Shown here: positions 35,900 to 44,850 of the stretch, piece by piece
How positions within the stretch are numbered: position 1 is the first letter of the stretch
Layout of the letters: each line of letters opens with the position of its first letter
Assembly: GCF_001761465.1 (NCBI RefSeq)
Contig: NZ_CP017479.1
Location: forward strand, 3,844,001 to 3,908,000
Direction: 5' to 3'
DNA length: 64,000 bases
From: Flavobacterium gilvum
Lineage (GTDB): Bacteria > Bacteroidota > Bacteroidia > Flavobacteriales > Flavobacteriaceae
Translations under genes and position numbers: made by a program
Notes under the pieces: model-generated
Databases searched by the model: none
Told to the model about the DNA's origin: nothing
Seen by the model: the letters and a program-made list of their open reading frames with translations, nothing else

Positions 35900-37292
35900 T
35901 GTTTTTCTCTTTTGATTCCCTTGAATTTTTCTTGTACCAATCTCTGAATGATTCCTCTGGAACTTCTGGCATTTCTCTGTTATCGTACCATTTGTTCAAA
36001 CCATTATTAACCATCCCAGGTACATTTTTCATAACAAATTTGCCCATTTTTCCGGCTAAATTAAATACGGTAGGACTTGCCAAAACGGTAGCCATTGTGT
36101 TCATTGCAACGGTTTTTGCCATTGGTGTATGTCCTTCTTTTACCAATACCTGACGCCATTTGTACAATTGGTCATGAATATCAATCTTTACAGGGCACAC
36201 ATTGGTACACGAACCGCAGAGTGTACTTGCAAAAGGCAAATCGGCATTTTTACTCATATCCAAATTCGGAGCCAAAATAGAACCGATAGGTCCCGCAACC
36301 GCATTATGATAACTGTGTCCTCCACTGCGTCTATAAACCGGACAAGTATTCATACATGCTCCACAACGGATGCATTTCAACGAATTCCTGAAATCTTCTC
36401 TGCCCAATTGAGTCGTTCTGCCATTATCGACAATAACAATGTGCATTTCCTGTCCTACTCTAGGTTTTTTAAAATGACTGGAGAAAGTCGTAATGGGCTG
36501 TCCTGTGGCGCTTCTGGCTAATAATCTCAGAAAAACACCGAGGTGTTTGCGTTGCGGAATCAATTTTTCAAATCCCATGCAGGCAATGTGAACATCGGCA
36601 AGATGCGCTCCCATGTCGGCATTTCCTTCATTGGTGCACACTACAAATTCACCTGTTTCGGCAACGGCAAAATTTACTCCTGTCAAAGCTACTTTTCTCG
36701 TCAAGAAGGTATCCCTGAGATGTAATCTCGCGGCTTCGGTTAAATACTGCGGATCGTTATTTCCTGCTTCGGTTCCAAGGTGTTCGTGAAAAGTAGCACT
36801 TACATCTTCTTTTTTAAGATGAATCGCCGGCAAAACAATATGACTTGGTGGCTCTTGTCGAAGCTGGACAATTCGTTCACCCAAATCGGTATCGATTATA
36901 TCAATCCCTTTTTCGATTAAATATTCATTCAGGTGACATTCTTCGGTAAGCATTGATTTGGATTTAACCATCTGCTTTACACCGTGCTTTTCCATTATAG
37001 AATGCACTATTTCATTGTGTTCTTTTCCATCGGCTGCCCAATGTACAATGATGCCGTTTTTTAGGGCATTCGCTTCAAATTCTATTAGATAATCATGAAT
37101 ATTCGAAAGAACATTGTTCTTTATTTTGGACGCCGTTTCCCTCAACAATTCCCATTCCGGAATTTGGTGGGCGGCCTTATCCCGCTTCTCCCGAACAAAC
37201 CAAAGTGTTTCATCATGCCAATCCACACGATTTCCGTCTTTATTAAAACGAGTGGCTGCTTCACTGTGTTCTATTATTTTTTTTGAAGACAT
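35892..37292 (-). CDS. lutB: Lactate utilisation iron-sulfur protein LutB
   Basis: 466 residues. An N-terminal LUD domain (about 60-300) is followed by a ferredoxin-like part with Cys307, 310, 313 and 317 (CIRCGACMNTCP) and Cys359, 362 and 366 (CGSCTNVCP), enough for two 4Fe-4S clusters. LutB passes electrons from lactate oxidation within the LutABC complex. It is separated from lutA by a GH28 gene and a 260-bp gap, an unusual break in a normally compact operon. Length is normal for the family. Confidence 0.93.
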   Translation of the reverse strand: MSSKKIIEHSEAATRFNKDGNRVDWHDETLWFVREKRDKAAHQIPEWELLRETASKIKNNVLSNIHDYLIEFEANALKNGIIVHWAADGKEHNEIVHSIMEKHGVKQMVKSKSMLTEECHLNEYLIEKGIDIIDTDLGERIVQLRQEPPSHIVLPAIHLKKEDVSATFHEHLGTEAGNNDPQYLTEAARLHLRDTFLTRKVALTGVNFAVAETGEFVVCTNEGNADMGAHLADVHIACMGFEKLIPQRKHLGVFLRLLARSATGQPITTFSSHFKKPRVGQEMHIVIVDNGRTTQLGREDFRNSLKCIRCGACMNTCPVYRRSGGHSYHNAVAGPIGSILAPNLDMSKNADLPFASTLCGSCTNVCPVKIDIHDQLYKWRQVLVKEGHTPMAKTVAMNTMATVLASPTVFNLAGKMGKFVMKNVPGMVNNGLNKWYDNREMPEVPEESFRDWYKKNSRESKEKNNE

Positions 37293-37353
37293 CTTTTTTG
37301 TTATTTACAAATTATACCTAGAATCCGCATTAGAGTTTTATAGATTTTTTCAC

Positions 37354-37400
37354 GCAGATTTTGCAGATTTTGCAGATTTTCGCAGATTTTCGCAGATTTT
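37354..37400. repeat. Short tandem repeat of GCAGATTTT
   Basis: Five adjoining units of GCAGATTTT, some with an extra C, between the GH28 and lutB genes. Just beyond it, 37438-37453 is an inverted copy (15 of 16 bases) of 14779-14794, so this 260-bp gap carries dispersed-repeat sequence. Confidence 0.8.
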
Positions 37401-37552
37401 AAAATTCATAATGACAGTCTAAAAAAAATCTGTGATTATCCGTTTAATCTGTGACCCGAGCGATAGCGAATTGGCGAAGCACATCCGTGGCCTATTGCGT
37501 AATTTTAGTTAAAAAGAATGGCTACCTTTACTATTCTTTTTTACGTTGTTCT

Positions 37553-38923
37553 TTAATTATTTACAAAATTCAAAAGGTTTTCGTCAATATAATTTTTCTC
37601 ACGAATTTCGGAAGCTTTAACATTTTTCAGAAAAACATTTTCTACCGGAAGTTCTTTTTGTCCCAAAACTCTCGAAATAAATTTCACATTGGTAGCACTT
37701 ACATTTTCTAGATGTATATTTTTTATTGGAGTAAGTTTTCGTTCAATTGTTGGAACCAAATCTCTCCATTGGTACAAAACATCGGTTTCGATTCCAAGTA
37801 TTCCCTGGTCAATTTTACCCGAAGTAACATTGGTCATGTAAATATTGTTTACAAATCCTCCTCTGCGCTCATTGGTTTTTATATATAACAAATGATTCAG
37901 TTTTGCCCCATCAACAACATTACAGTTATCAATAAAAACATTTTCTACCCCACCTGATAATTCACTCCCAATGGCGACCAATTGATGTCCGTTTTTGACG
38001 GTACAATTTCGGATAACAATATTTTTTGATGGTGTATTTAATAGCCATGCATTTTTTCCGCATCCCGATTTTATTGCAATCGCGTCGTCTCCTTGGTCAA
38101 AAACACAATTTTCGATTAACACGTTCTGGCTCATCTCCGGATCTACCCCGTCGTTGTTATGACCATGCGCATACACTTTCAGATTTCTAAGCACAACATC
38201 TTTGGATAAGAAAGGATGAATGGTCCAAAATGGGCTATTGGTAATCGAAATCCCATCCATCAAAATATTAGAACAACGGTTAAACTGAATAAATTGTGGG
38301 CGCATGTGAGCGGAATCATTAACCATCATCCGCTCTTTCATCGGTTTATTATAAGAGGCAAGATAGTACAGGCGTTTAAGACTTTCCATGTGGGCTTTGG
38401 GGCGTTTAAACCATTCTGTCCAAACATCCATTTTTGCTTTCAGCTCGCCTTCTCCCGTTATGGCTATGTTCTTGCACTGATACGCATAAACCAATGGCGA
38501 ATAATTAAGACATTCATAGCCTTCCCAAGTACTGTTAACAGCAGGCAGATAATCATTTGGGTTTTCGGAAAAAAGTAAAACAGCGCCTTTCTCCAAATGT
38601 AAATTCACATTACTTTTAAAATGAATTTTCCCCGTTAGCCATTCTCCTTTAGGAATAACCACAATGCCTCCCCCTATTTTATTGGCTTTGTCAATTGCCT
38701 TATTTATGGCATTCGAAATCTTAACTTTATCTCCGGGAACTGCACCAAATTCAACTATTGAAAATTTCCTGCATTTGCTAAAATCAGGAATTTTGATAAC
38801 AGGCATCTCAAAAGGTGCTTTAACTACTACTTCCGTAAAAGGTACTGAGGGTTGATTTTTATCAAATGACCAAAAAAAAATGGACAGGAATACTAGTAGA
38901 AACAGGCTTATCTTTTTCATCAT
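37553..38923 (-). CDS. Glycoside hydrolase family 28 (polygalacturonase-type)
   Basis: 456 residues with an N-terminal hydrophobic signal (about 4-19). A right-handed beta-helix with GH28 landmarks: NNDGVDP (Asp258), QGDDAIAIKSG (Asp279 and Asp280), GHQLVAIGSE (His313, where most members have GHG), and a positively charged IKTNERRGG. It hydrolyses alpha-1,4-galacturonic acid links in pectin, or acts on rhamnogalacturonan. It should be exported, while its neighbours lutA (31 bp upstream) and lutB are cytoplasmic. Its place inside the lut genes suggests insertion into the operon. An exo-acting galacturonidase is the most likely activity. Confidence 0.88.
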   Translation of the reverse strand: MMKKISLFLLVFLSIFFWSFDKNQPSVPFTEVVVKAPFEMPVIKIPDFSKCRKFSIVEFGAVPGDKVKISNAINKAIDKANKIGGGIVVIPKGEWLTGKIHFKSNVNLHLEKGAVLLFSENPNDYLPAVNSTWEGYECLNYSPLVYAYQCKNIAITGEGELKAKMDVWTEWFKRPKAHMESLKRLYYLASYNKPMKERMMVNDSAHMRPQFIQFNRCSNILMDGISITNSPFWTIHPFLSKDVVLRNLKVYAHGHNNDGVDPEMSQNVLIENCVFDQGDDAIAIKSGCGKNAWLLNTPSKNIVIRNCTVKNGHQLVAIGSELSGGVENVFIDNCNVVDGAKLNHLLYIKTNERRGGFVNNIYMTNVTSGKIDQGILGIETDVLYQWRDLVPTIERKLTPIKNIHLENVSATNVKFISRVLGQKELPVENVFLKNVKASEIREKNYIDENLLNFVNN

Positions 38924-38954
38924 TATTTTTTTTAGTTTAAAAAAAGGGTTTCAA

Positions 38955-39695
38955 TTATACAGTTCCCGAATTTAAAATTTCGGCGATATGTATCGTTTTT
39001 ATTGGACTTTTTTGCCTTTTCAAAATACCGTCCAAATGCATCAAACACGACATATCTACTCCGGTTATATAATCAACTCCTTTATTTTCGTGGTCTTTTA
39101 TACGGTCTTGTCCCATTTTTACAGAAACTGCTTCTTCGGTTACACAAAAAGTTCCTCCAAAACCACAACATTCATCTTTTCTTGATAAAGAAACCAAATC
39201 AATAGATTTTATTTTGCTTAATAGTTGAGCCGGCTTAGAGAAAAAAGGTGCATTTAATTCCGTCATTTGCGAAAGCTTTAAACCGCGTTGTCCATGGCAA
39301 CTTTGGTGAATTCCAACTCTATGCGGAAAATTCCCTTCAATGCTTTCGACTTTCAAAACATCGGTAATAAACTCTGTTAATTCGTAAACTCCTTTTCGCA
39401 TTTTTGAAGCCAATTCTTCTCTGTTTTCGTCATGCAAATGCTCTTTTACATGCAACACACAACTTCCCGAAGGACAAACGATATAATCGTATTTAGAAAA
39501 ATTATCTATAAAATTTTTATCGCAGCCTTTGGTTAAATGCTCATAGCCACTATTGGCCATAGGCTGTCCGCAACAAGTTTGATCAAGCGGAAACTCAACA
39601 GTACATCCCAATTTTTTCAATAATTCATAAGTAGCAATTCCTACTTTTGGGTAAAATTGGTTTACATAACAAGGTATAAATAGTCCTACTGACAT
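38955..39695 (-). CDS. lutA: Lactate utilisation Fe-S oxidoreductase subunit LutA
   Basis: 246 residues with two CCG domains: CCGQP at 41-45 with upstream Cys9, and CCGFGGTFC starting at Cys176, with CPSGSC (74-79) and SCHGQRG between them. This is the LutA/YkgE/GlcF-like form that binds an Fe-S cofactor and takes part in L-lactate oxidation to pyruvate. Only 5 bp separate it from the rhamnulokinase stop, linking it to rhamnose use. Full normal length. Confidence 0.92.
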   Translation of the reverse strand: MSVGLFIPCYVNQFYPKVGIATYELLKKLGCTVEFPLDQTCCGQPMANSGYEHLTKGCDKNFIDNFSKYDYIVCPSGSCVLHVKEHLHDENREELASKMRKGVYELTEFITDVLKVESIEGNFPHRVGIHQSCHGQRGLKLSQMTELNAPFFSKPAQLLSKIKSIDLVSLSRKDECCGFGGTFCVTEEAVSVKMGQDRIKDHENKGVDYITGVDMSCLMHLDGILKRQKSPIKTIHIAEILNSGTV

Positions 39696-39700
39696 AGTTC

Positions 39701-41062
39701 TTAATGTTTGAAAAATTTCAAATCAATTAAATCATTCTGAATAGGTTTTGTATTCCAACTATCATGAATTGCCAAAGCTGCACCCAAAGCACTTGCCTGC
39801 GCCATTGATGCGGCATACACTTCCATTTCAGGATAAGCCTCTGCAAGTAAATTCATAAAAAGGGAATTTTTGCTAAAACCTCCGTCTACAAAAATCTTTT
39901 TCACGGGACTATTATGAATAATCAAATTTGTAGAATTGACCTGTTGCTCTACCAAATCCAACATTAATTGGTGATACGCAATATCATAGCTTTTAAAATC
40001 GGAAAGGTTTCTTTTCTCAAAAACACATTCGCTTAGTACTCCCGAATTGGTTTTTTTTGAAAAAACTATCGAATAATTTATGGCTCGTAAACTTGCCGTA
40101 ATCTTTTTATCATAATAAACCTCCTTGTAGGCATCAATTGGCACATTAAAATGCTCTGCCAGCCTTTTGGTTTGAACTTCGTGTACATTCCCAGAGAATA
40201 AACGAGCTGCCTTAACTGGTTTTTCAATGTATTGAAGGTAACACAAACAATCTGCTTCCAATTCATCAAAAGTCAGTTCCTTATTATTGAACGGATTTAG
40301 CGAAATACTCCAGGTCCCAGTAGATAACAAAACAAAAGGTTCTGTAAAATTTGCTGTATAAGGAATTATGGCCGAAGAACTGTCGTGCAGTCCTCCGCCT
40401 ACTAATAAACCATCTTTTGTTTTAATGGTATCTTTCCCATAATGAAATGGCGGAATCCTATCAATTATATTTTCTTTTTTAAGCCATTTGTGATACTTCA
40501 TCTTACGAAAATTCCAAAGATTCGTATGACACCCAACACTGGTTATATCGGTAAAAAACTCGCCCGTAAGGATCGAACTAAGGTATTGAGGCAAATGCAA
40601 ACAGTATTTTACTTTTGTGAATACCTCTGGTTGTTCTTCTTTGAGCCTGTAAATTTGCATCCCCGAATTTAGGCTTCCTAACACCGGGGAAGCCGTTTTC
40701 AAGGCAAATACTTGTTTTCCTTTGTATTTATTATAAAATTCGTCTTTTAACGCTTCTGGATACTCTTTCAAATAATTATACAAAGGCGTTAACGGATTTC
40801 CATCCTTGTCGACATAAACAAAACTAGCTCCATAAGTACTAAAATTGACTGCTTTCAGGACATAGTTTGTCAAACTTTTTATCTCTGATAATTGTTCCAA
40901 CATCCAGTTTTTGAGCAACACTATATTCTCGCAGGGAAAACCGTCTTCATCGACTGTCTCTTCAAAATTCACAGATTTCTCCCAAACGATTTCATATTTT
41001 TCGTTGAACAAAAAAACTTTTTTATTGGTTTTTCCAATATCAAAAATGGCAACTACATTCAT
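39701..41062 (-). CDS. rhaB: Rhamnulokinase-like FGGY-family kinase
   Basis: 453 residues. The N-terminal phosphate-binding segment reads FDIGKTNKKVFLF, the form common in Bacteroidota rhamnulokinase-like FGGY proteins. The ATP-binding part has LLSTGTWS in the middle and VDGGFSKNSLFMNLLAEAYP near the end, then the family alanine-rich helix (ASMAQASALGAALA). It phosphorylates L-rhamnulose to L-rhamnulose-1-phosphate in the cytoplasm. Position between the isomerase and lutA supports this. A related deoxy-ketose, such as fuculose, is a lesser alternative. Confidence 0.85.
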   Translation of the reverse strand: MNVVAIFDIGKTNKKVFLFNEKYEIVWEKSVNFEETVDEDGFPCENIVLLKNWMLEQLSEIKSLTNYVLKAVNFSTYGASFVYVDKDGNPLTPLYNYLKEYPEALKDEFYNKYKGKQVFALKTASPVLGSLNSGMQIYRLKEEQPEVFTKVKYCLHLPQYLSSILTGEFFTDITSVGCHTNLWNFRKMKYHKWLKKENIIDRIPPFHYGKDTIKTKDGLLVGGGLHDSSSAIIPYTANFTEPFVLLSTGTWSISLNPFNNKELTFDELEADCLCYLQYIEKPVKAARLFSGNVHEVQTKRLAEHFNVPIDAYKEVYYDKKITASLRAINYSIVFSKKTNSGVLSECVFEKRNLSDFKSYDIAYHQLMLDLVEQQVNSTNLIIHNSPVKKIFVDGGFSKNSLFMNLLAEAYPEMEVYAASMAQASALGAALAIHDSWNTKPIQNDLIDLKFFKH

Positions 41063-41066
41063 TTAG

Positions 41067-41211
41067 TTAATTGTGAATTATTAATTATGAATTATGATTT
41101 ACAGAATTATGAGTTATGAATTATGATTTACAGAATTATGCTTTTTTTGCCAAATAGTTTAACATCAACAAGCTAACAACTCATAATTCATAATTAATAA
41201 TTCATAATTAA
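41067..41211. repeat. Inverted repeat between isomerase and kinase genes
   Basis: Arms 41067-41097 and 41181-41211 are inverted copies at 30 of 31 bases, made of AATTATGAATTATG-type sequence. Between them GAATTATGATTTACAGAATTATG occurs twice in tandem. The right arm ends at the stop codon of the isomerase gene. The transcript would form a long AU-rich hairpin that may lower expression of the kinase, or it may be a foldback element. Confidence 0.8.
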
Positions 41212-41212
41212 A

Positions 41213-42487
41213 TTATAAGCCTGTGGCCATTGTTTTTAATCCTCTTTCGTCAATTAGATTTCTTCTAACGTCAAGACCGCGATACAATTCCACCGGATTC
41301 AATGCCGCTCCAGAACGCAAACGGGCTTCGGCTACCAATGCACGAACATCTGTACGGAAAGCATTTTGCAGAATTTCTTGTGCTCTAACCACATCATTTT
41401 CCTCTTGCGCAATTGCCAACGCTTTTCTGTCTACAGAAAGTGCCTGTGCATAAGCAATCATAATCGCTTCAACAGATTGCAATAAATCTTCCAACGGATC
41501 TTTAATATTGTGAGAAGCATCAATCATCCATCCCAAATCTTTGGCGTGATTCATTCCACGAGCATCCATACCTTCAACCAATTCATTGAAAATCAAAAAT
41601 AATTGATATGGTTTTAAAGCCCCAGCCGTTAAATCGTCATCTCCATATTTGGAATCATTAAAGTGGAATCCACCTAATTTTCCTTCCATCAGCAATAAAG
41701 AAACAATTTGCTCAATATTTGCATTTGGCAAATGATGTCCTAAGTCAACCAAAGTTTGTGCTTTCTCTCCTAATTTTTTCACATAAGAATAGGATTGTCC
41801 CCAATCTGCAACTGTAGTCGAATAAAAATTTGGTTCAGCACATTTGTATTCTAAAAATAATTTCCAGTTAGAAGGCAAAGCAGCGTAGATTTCTTCCAAA
41901 CTTTCTAATGTGTTTTGATACGCTTTACGGAAATTTAATTGTCCTGGGAAAGAAGATCCATCAGCCAGCCAAACAGTCAATGACTCCGACCCCAAAGCGA
42001 TACCTTGCTGAATCACTTCGATATTGTGTGCAACAGCCTGTTTACGTACAGCTTTGTTTACATTTTGCAATGAACCATATTTATACGTATGCTCTTGATT
42101 ATTCTGATCCTGAAAAGTATTGGAATTAACTGCATCAAATTTCAAGTTATGTTGTGCTGCCAATGTTTTTATGGCATTATGATCTGTTGGGATATCCCAT
42201 GGAATATGCAAAGAAATTGCTCCAGAAGAATTATTCAAAGCATGTAATAAGCCTACATCTTCAATTTTTTCTTCCAAAGAACGAGGTTCCCCGCCTCCGG
42301 CAAAACGCCCAAATCTGGTTCCTCCTGTCCCTAGTGCCCATGAAGGAATAGCGATCTGAAAATCAATCAGTTTTTTAATAATGGCTTCCGATTCTGCAAT
42401 TTCTGATACAGTAAAAACCAATTTATTTTGATGTTTTTTTAATGACTGCTCATTATGAGACTCTATATTGTTTGATCCTATTATCAT
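41213..42487 (-). CDS. rhaI: L-rhamnose isomerase, RhaI type
   Basis: 424 residues with a TIM-barrel sugar-isomerase pattern: SWALGTGGTRFGRF near the start, LEYKCAEPNFY, LVDLGHHLPNAN, GGFHFNDSKYGDDDL (metal-ligand region) and a helical C-terminal tail. It resembles the Pseudomonas stutzeri-type RhaI rather than the E. coli RhaA. It converts L-rhamnose to L-rhamnulose using a divalent metal. The gene lies between the aldolase fusion and the kinase, so the pathway order is clear. Gaps of 206 bp upstream and 150 bp downstream are long for an operon and both hold hairpins. Confidence 0.9.
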   Translation of the reverse strand: MIIGSNNIESHNEQSLKKHQNKLVFTVSEIAESEAIIKKLIDFQIAIPSWALGTGGTRFGRFAGGGEPRSLEEKIEDVGLLHALNNSSGAISLHIPWDIPTDHNAIKTLAAQHNLKFDAVNSNTFQDQNNQEHTYKYGSLQNVNKAVRKQAVAHNIEVIQQGIALGSESLTVWLADGSSFPGQLNFRKAYQNTLESLEEIYAALPSNWKLFLEYKCAEPNFYSTTVADWGQSYSYVKKLGEKAQTLVDLGHHLPNANIEQIVSLLLMEGKLGGFHFNDSKYGDDDLTAGALKPYQLFLIFNELVEGMDARGMNHAKDLGWMIDASHNIKDPLEDLLQSVEAIMIAYAQALSVDRKALAIAQEENDVVRAQEILQNAFRTDVRALVAEARLRSGAALNPVELYRGLDVRRNLIDERGLKTMATGL

Positions 42488-42619
42488 AATATTTACGCTT
42501 TATGGAGTTTAAAGGTAGTATAGAACTCCGGTTTGACTTACTATTTATTTTTCTGCTTATTCAAAAATGATTAATCTTATTTTTTTGTCTAAAAAAAAGA
42601 TTCTTATTGGTTATACTAA

Positions 42620-42649
42620 AAAATCCAACGCCCGACAATGTCGGACGTT
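42620..42649 (-). terminator. Terminator-like hairpin after the aldolase/dehydrogenase gene
   Basis: AACGcCCGAC (42627-42636) pairs with GTCGGaCGTT (42640-42649), with one internal mismatch. On the minus strand a run of T follows. It lies 45 bp past the stop codon, inside what would be a rhaT-to-SDR operon, so it may reduce read-through. Confidence 0.6.
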
Positions 42650-42693
42650 AGATAACAAAAACCACTTTGTTTAACCAAAACCTAATTATACTA

Positions 42694-44820
42694 TTATCTG
42701 TAAAAGCCCATGGCCACGCCGCCGTCTACATTCAGGGCATTTCCTGTTGATTTACCCAACAAGCCGCCTACGAATGCAAAACAAGCATTTGCAATGTCAT
42801 CCGGCAATATAATTTCATTCAATAAAGTGCGTTTGGCGTAATAGGCCGGCAATTCTGCCACCGTGATGCCATACGCTTTAGCACGTCCCTCGGCCCATCC
42901 TCCAGACCAGATATTAGAATCCGAGATTACTGCATCCGGATTTACCGTGTTCACACGGATTTTGTCCGCTCCCAATTCGGCTGCCATCAAACGCGTCAGG
43001 TGTGCCTGAGCAGCTTTGGCCGATCCGTAACCTGGATTGTTTGGTCCTGCAACTACCGCGTTTTTCGAAACGATGTTTACAATATCTCCACCAAAGCCCT
43101 GTTTGCGCATTACTTCGATTCCGGCTTTGGAAACAATAAATTGTCCTTTTACCAAAATATCATACAGTCTGTCCCATTCTTCCAGAGTATGTTCGGCTAT
43201 CGATTTGGAAATACTGATTCCGGCGTTGTTCACCAGGATATCTACGCCTCCAAATGCAAGGCTCGCATTATCCAATGCATTTACCGTGCTATCCGTATCG
43301 GTAACATTCAACAAAGTGCTGGCTACGGCATCCTTTCCGAATTTTTTGGTAAATTCTTCAAAAGTTCCCTGCAAACGCTCCGCGTCGATATCATTCAGGA
43401 TAACACAGGCACCTTCCTCAGCAAATTTCTTGGCAATTGCTTTTCCGATTCCGCCTCCTGAGCCTGTCACCAAAGCGATTCTTCCCGAGAGGGCTTTCGG
43501 TTTTGGCATACGCTGCAGTTTGGCTTCTTCCAACAACCAATATTCGATATCGAAAGCTTCCTGATGCGGCAATGAAGTGTACTCCGAAACCGCTTCGGCT
43601 CCTTTCATCACATTCACCGCATTAACATAATATTCCGATGCCAATCTGGCCATTGTTTTGTCTTTTGCAAAAGTGAACATTCCCACTCCCGGGTATAAAA
43701 TCACCACCGGATTCGGGTCACGCATGGCTGGTGAGTTCGATTTTTTGCAGGCGTTGTAATAGTCTTTGTACATTGCACGGTAGGCTTCAAAGGCCGGAGC
43801 CAGTTTGGCTTTTACCGCCGCTACATCCGACAAATCTTCGTTTGGATCCAACTCCAATACCAGCGGGCTGATTTTGGTTCTCAAAAAGTGATCTGGACAA
43901 GAAGTTCCCAATGGGGCCAGTTTTGAAAGGTCGTTTGAATTGATGAATTCCAAAACTCTCGCATCATCGGTATAATGACCGATCATTTGACGTTCCGATG
44001 AGCAGAAACCTCTCAAAATAGGAGCTACTTTGGCCGCTTTTAGTTTTCTGTCAGCCTCGGCTAGACTTTGTATTTTTTGCCCACCAAAAACAGGTCGTGT
44101 TTTTCCGTAGTTGCTCTCCAAGTATTCGGCACACTTTTCGATTACTTCAAGCGTGTTAATATAGCTTTCATAGGCTGTGTCTCCCCAAGTAAACAATCCG
44201 TGGGAGCCCAGCATGATTCCTTTTAATTTTTTTCCGTTTTTCGCTGCTTCTTCCAGACAGGCTCTTAGCTGAAGTCCCAAGTCAAAGCCCGGACGCTGCC
44301 AGCCTACCCAGCCGATTTCTCCGTTAAAAAGTTCTTCGGTGATTTTCTTTCCGTCTTTGGCCGCCGCAATGGCAATGGCCGCATCCGGATGCAGGTGGTC
44401 GATGTGTTTGAAAGGCAGAAAACCGTGCAATGGCGTGTCGATTGACGGAGCTTTGGAAGCCAAATCAAAGATACAGTGGTTGAACAATTCTACCATTTCA
44501 TCCTCAAACTCAATTCCTCTGTACACGTTTTCCAGATTGCGCAAACGCTCCAAATAAAGTGCGGCACAACCCGATTTGGTCAATGTTCCAATGTCTCCTC
44601 CCGAACCTTTGATCCACATTACTTCTGAATCGGCTCCAGTCAACGGATCCTTGTCTGTTATTTTTACCGAAGTATTTCCACCTCCGTAGTTTGTTAATCT
44701 TAAATCAGCTCCCAATAAATTGGAGCGGTAAATAAAAAGAGCTACTTCATCTCCAGCCAACGACGCGGCTTTTGCTTCATCCCAAAGGTAGCTTACATGT
44801 CGAAAAGTCGTTTTTTCCAT
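42694..44820 (-). CDS. rhaEW: Bifunctional rhamnulose-1-phosphate aldolase / short-chain dehydrogenase
   Basis: 708 residues in two parts. Residues 1-440 form a class II aldolase domain with likely zinc ligands in HIDHLHPDA (His142, His144) and GSHGLFTWG (His207). Residues 446-708 form an SDR domain with TGSGGGIGKA at 452-461, NNAGIS, and YGSAKAAQ. The aldolase splits L-rhamnulose-1-phosphate into DHAP and L-lactaldehyde; the dehydrogenase half oxidises lactaldehyde to lactate with NAD+. Such fusions are known in Bacillus (RhaEW) and other bacteria. It is 30 bp after rhaT. Full length with no missing motifs. Confidence 0.93.
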   Translation of the reverse strand: MEKTTFRHVSYLWDEAKAASLAGDEVALFIYRSNLLGADLRLTNYGGGNTSVKITDKDPLTGADSEVMWIKGSGGDIGTLTKSGCAALYLERLRNLENVYRGIEFEDEMVELFNHCIFDLASKAPSIDTPLHGFLPFKHIDHLHPDAAIAIAAAKDGKKITEELFNGEIGWVGWQRPGFDLGLQLRACLEEAAKNGKKLKGIMLGSHGLFTWGDTAYESYINTLEVIEKCAEYLESNYGKTRPVFGGQKIQSLAEADRKLKAAKVAPILRGFCSSERQMIGHYTDDARVLEFINSNDLSKLAPLGTSCPDHFLRTKISPLVLELDPNEDLSDVAAVKAKLAPAFEAYRAMYKDYYNACKKSNSPAMRDPNPVVILYPGVGMFTFAKDKTMARLASEYYVNAVNVMKGAEAVSEYTSLPHQEAFDIEYWLLEEAKLQRMPKPKALSGRIALVTGSGGGIGKAIAKKFAEEGACVILNDIDAERLQGTFEEFTKKFGKDAVASTLLNVTDTDSTVNALDNASLAFGGVDILVNNAGISISKSIAEHTLEEWDRLYDILVKGQFIVSKAGIEVMRKQGFGGDIVNIVSKNAVVAGPNNPGYGSAKAAQAHLTRLMAAELGADKIRVNTVNPDAVISDSNIWSGGWAEGRAKAYGITVAELPAYYAKRTLLNEIILPDDIANACFAFVGGLLGKSTGNALNVDGGVAMGFYR

Positions 44821-44850
44821 ATCTATATTTGAAATCGTTTTTTATGTCTA

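Noticed and set aside
43037..43564. 175-codon open frame opposite the aldolase/dehydrogenase gene
   Set aside because: It lies wholly antisense to a gene with full catalytic motifs and shows no domain or signal peptide.
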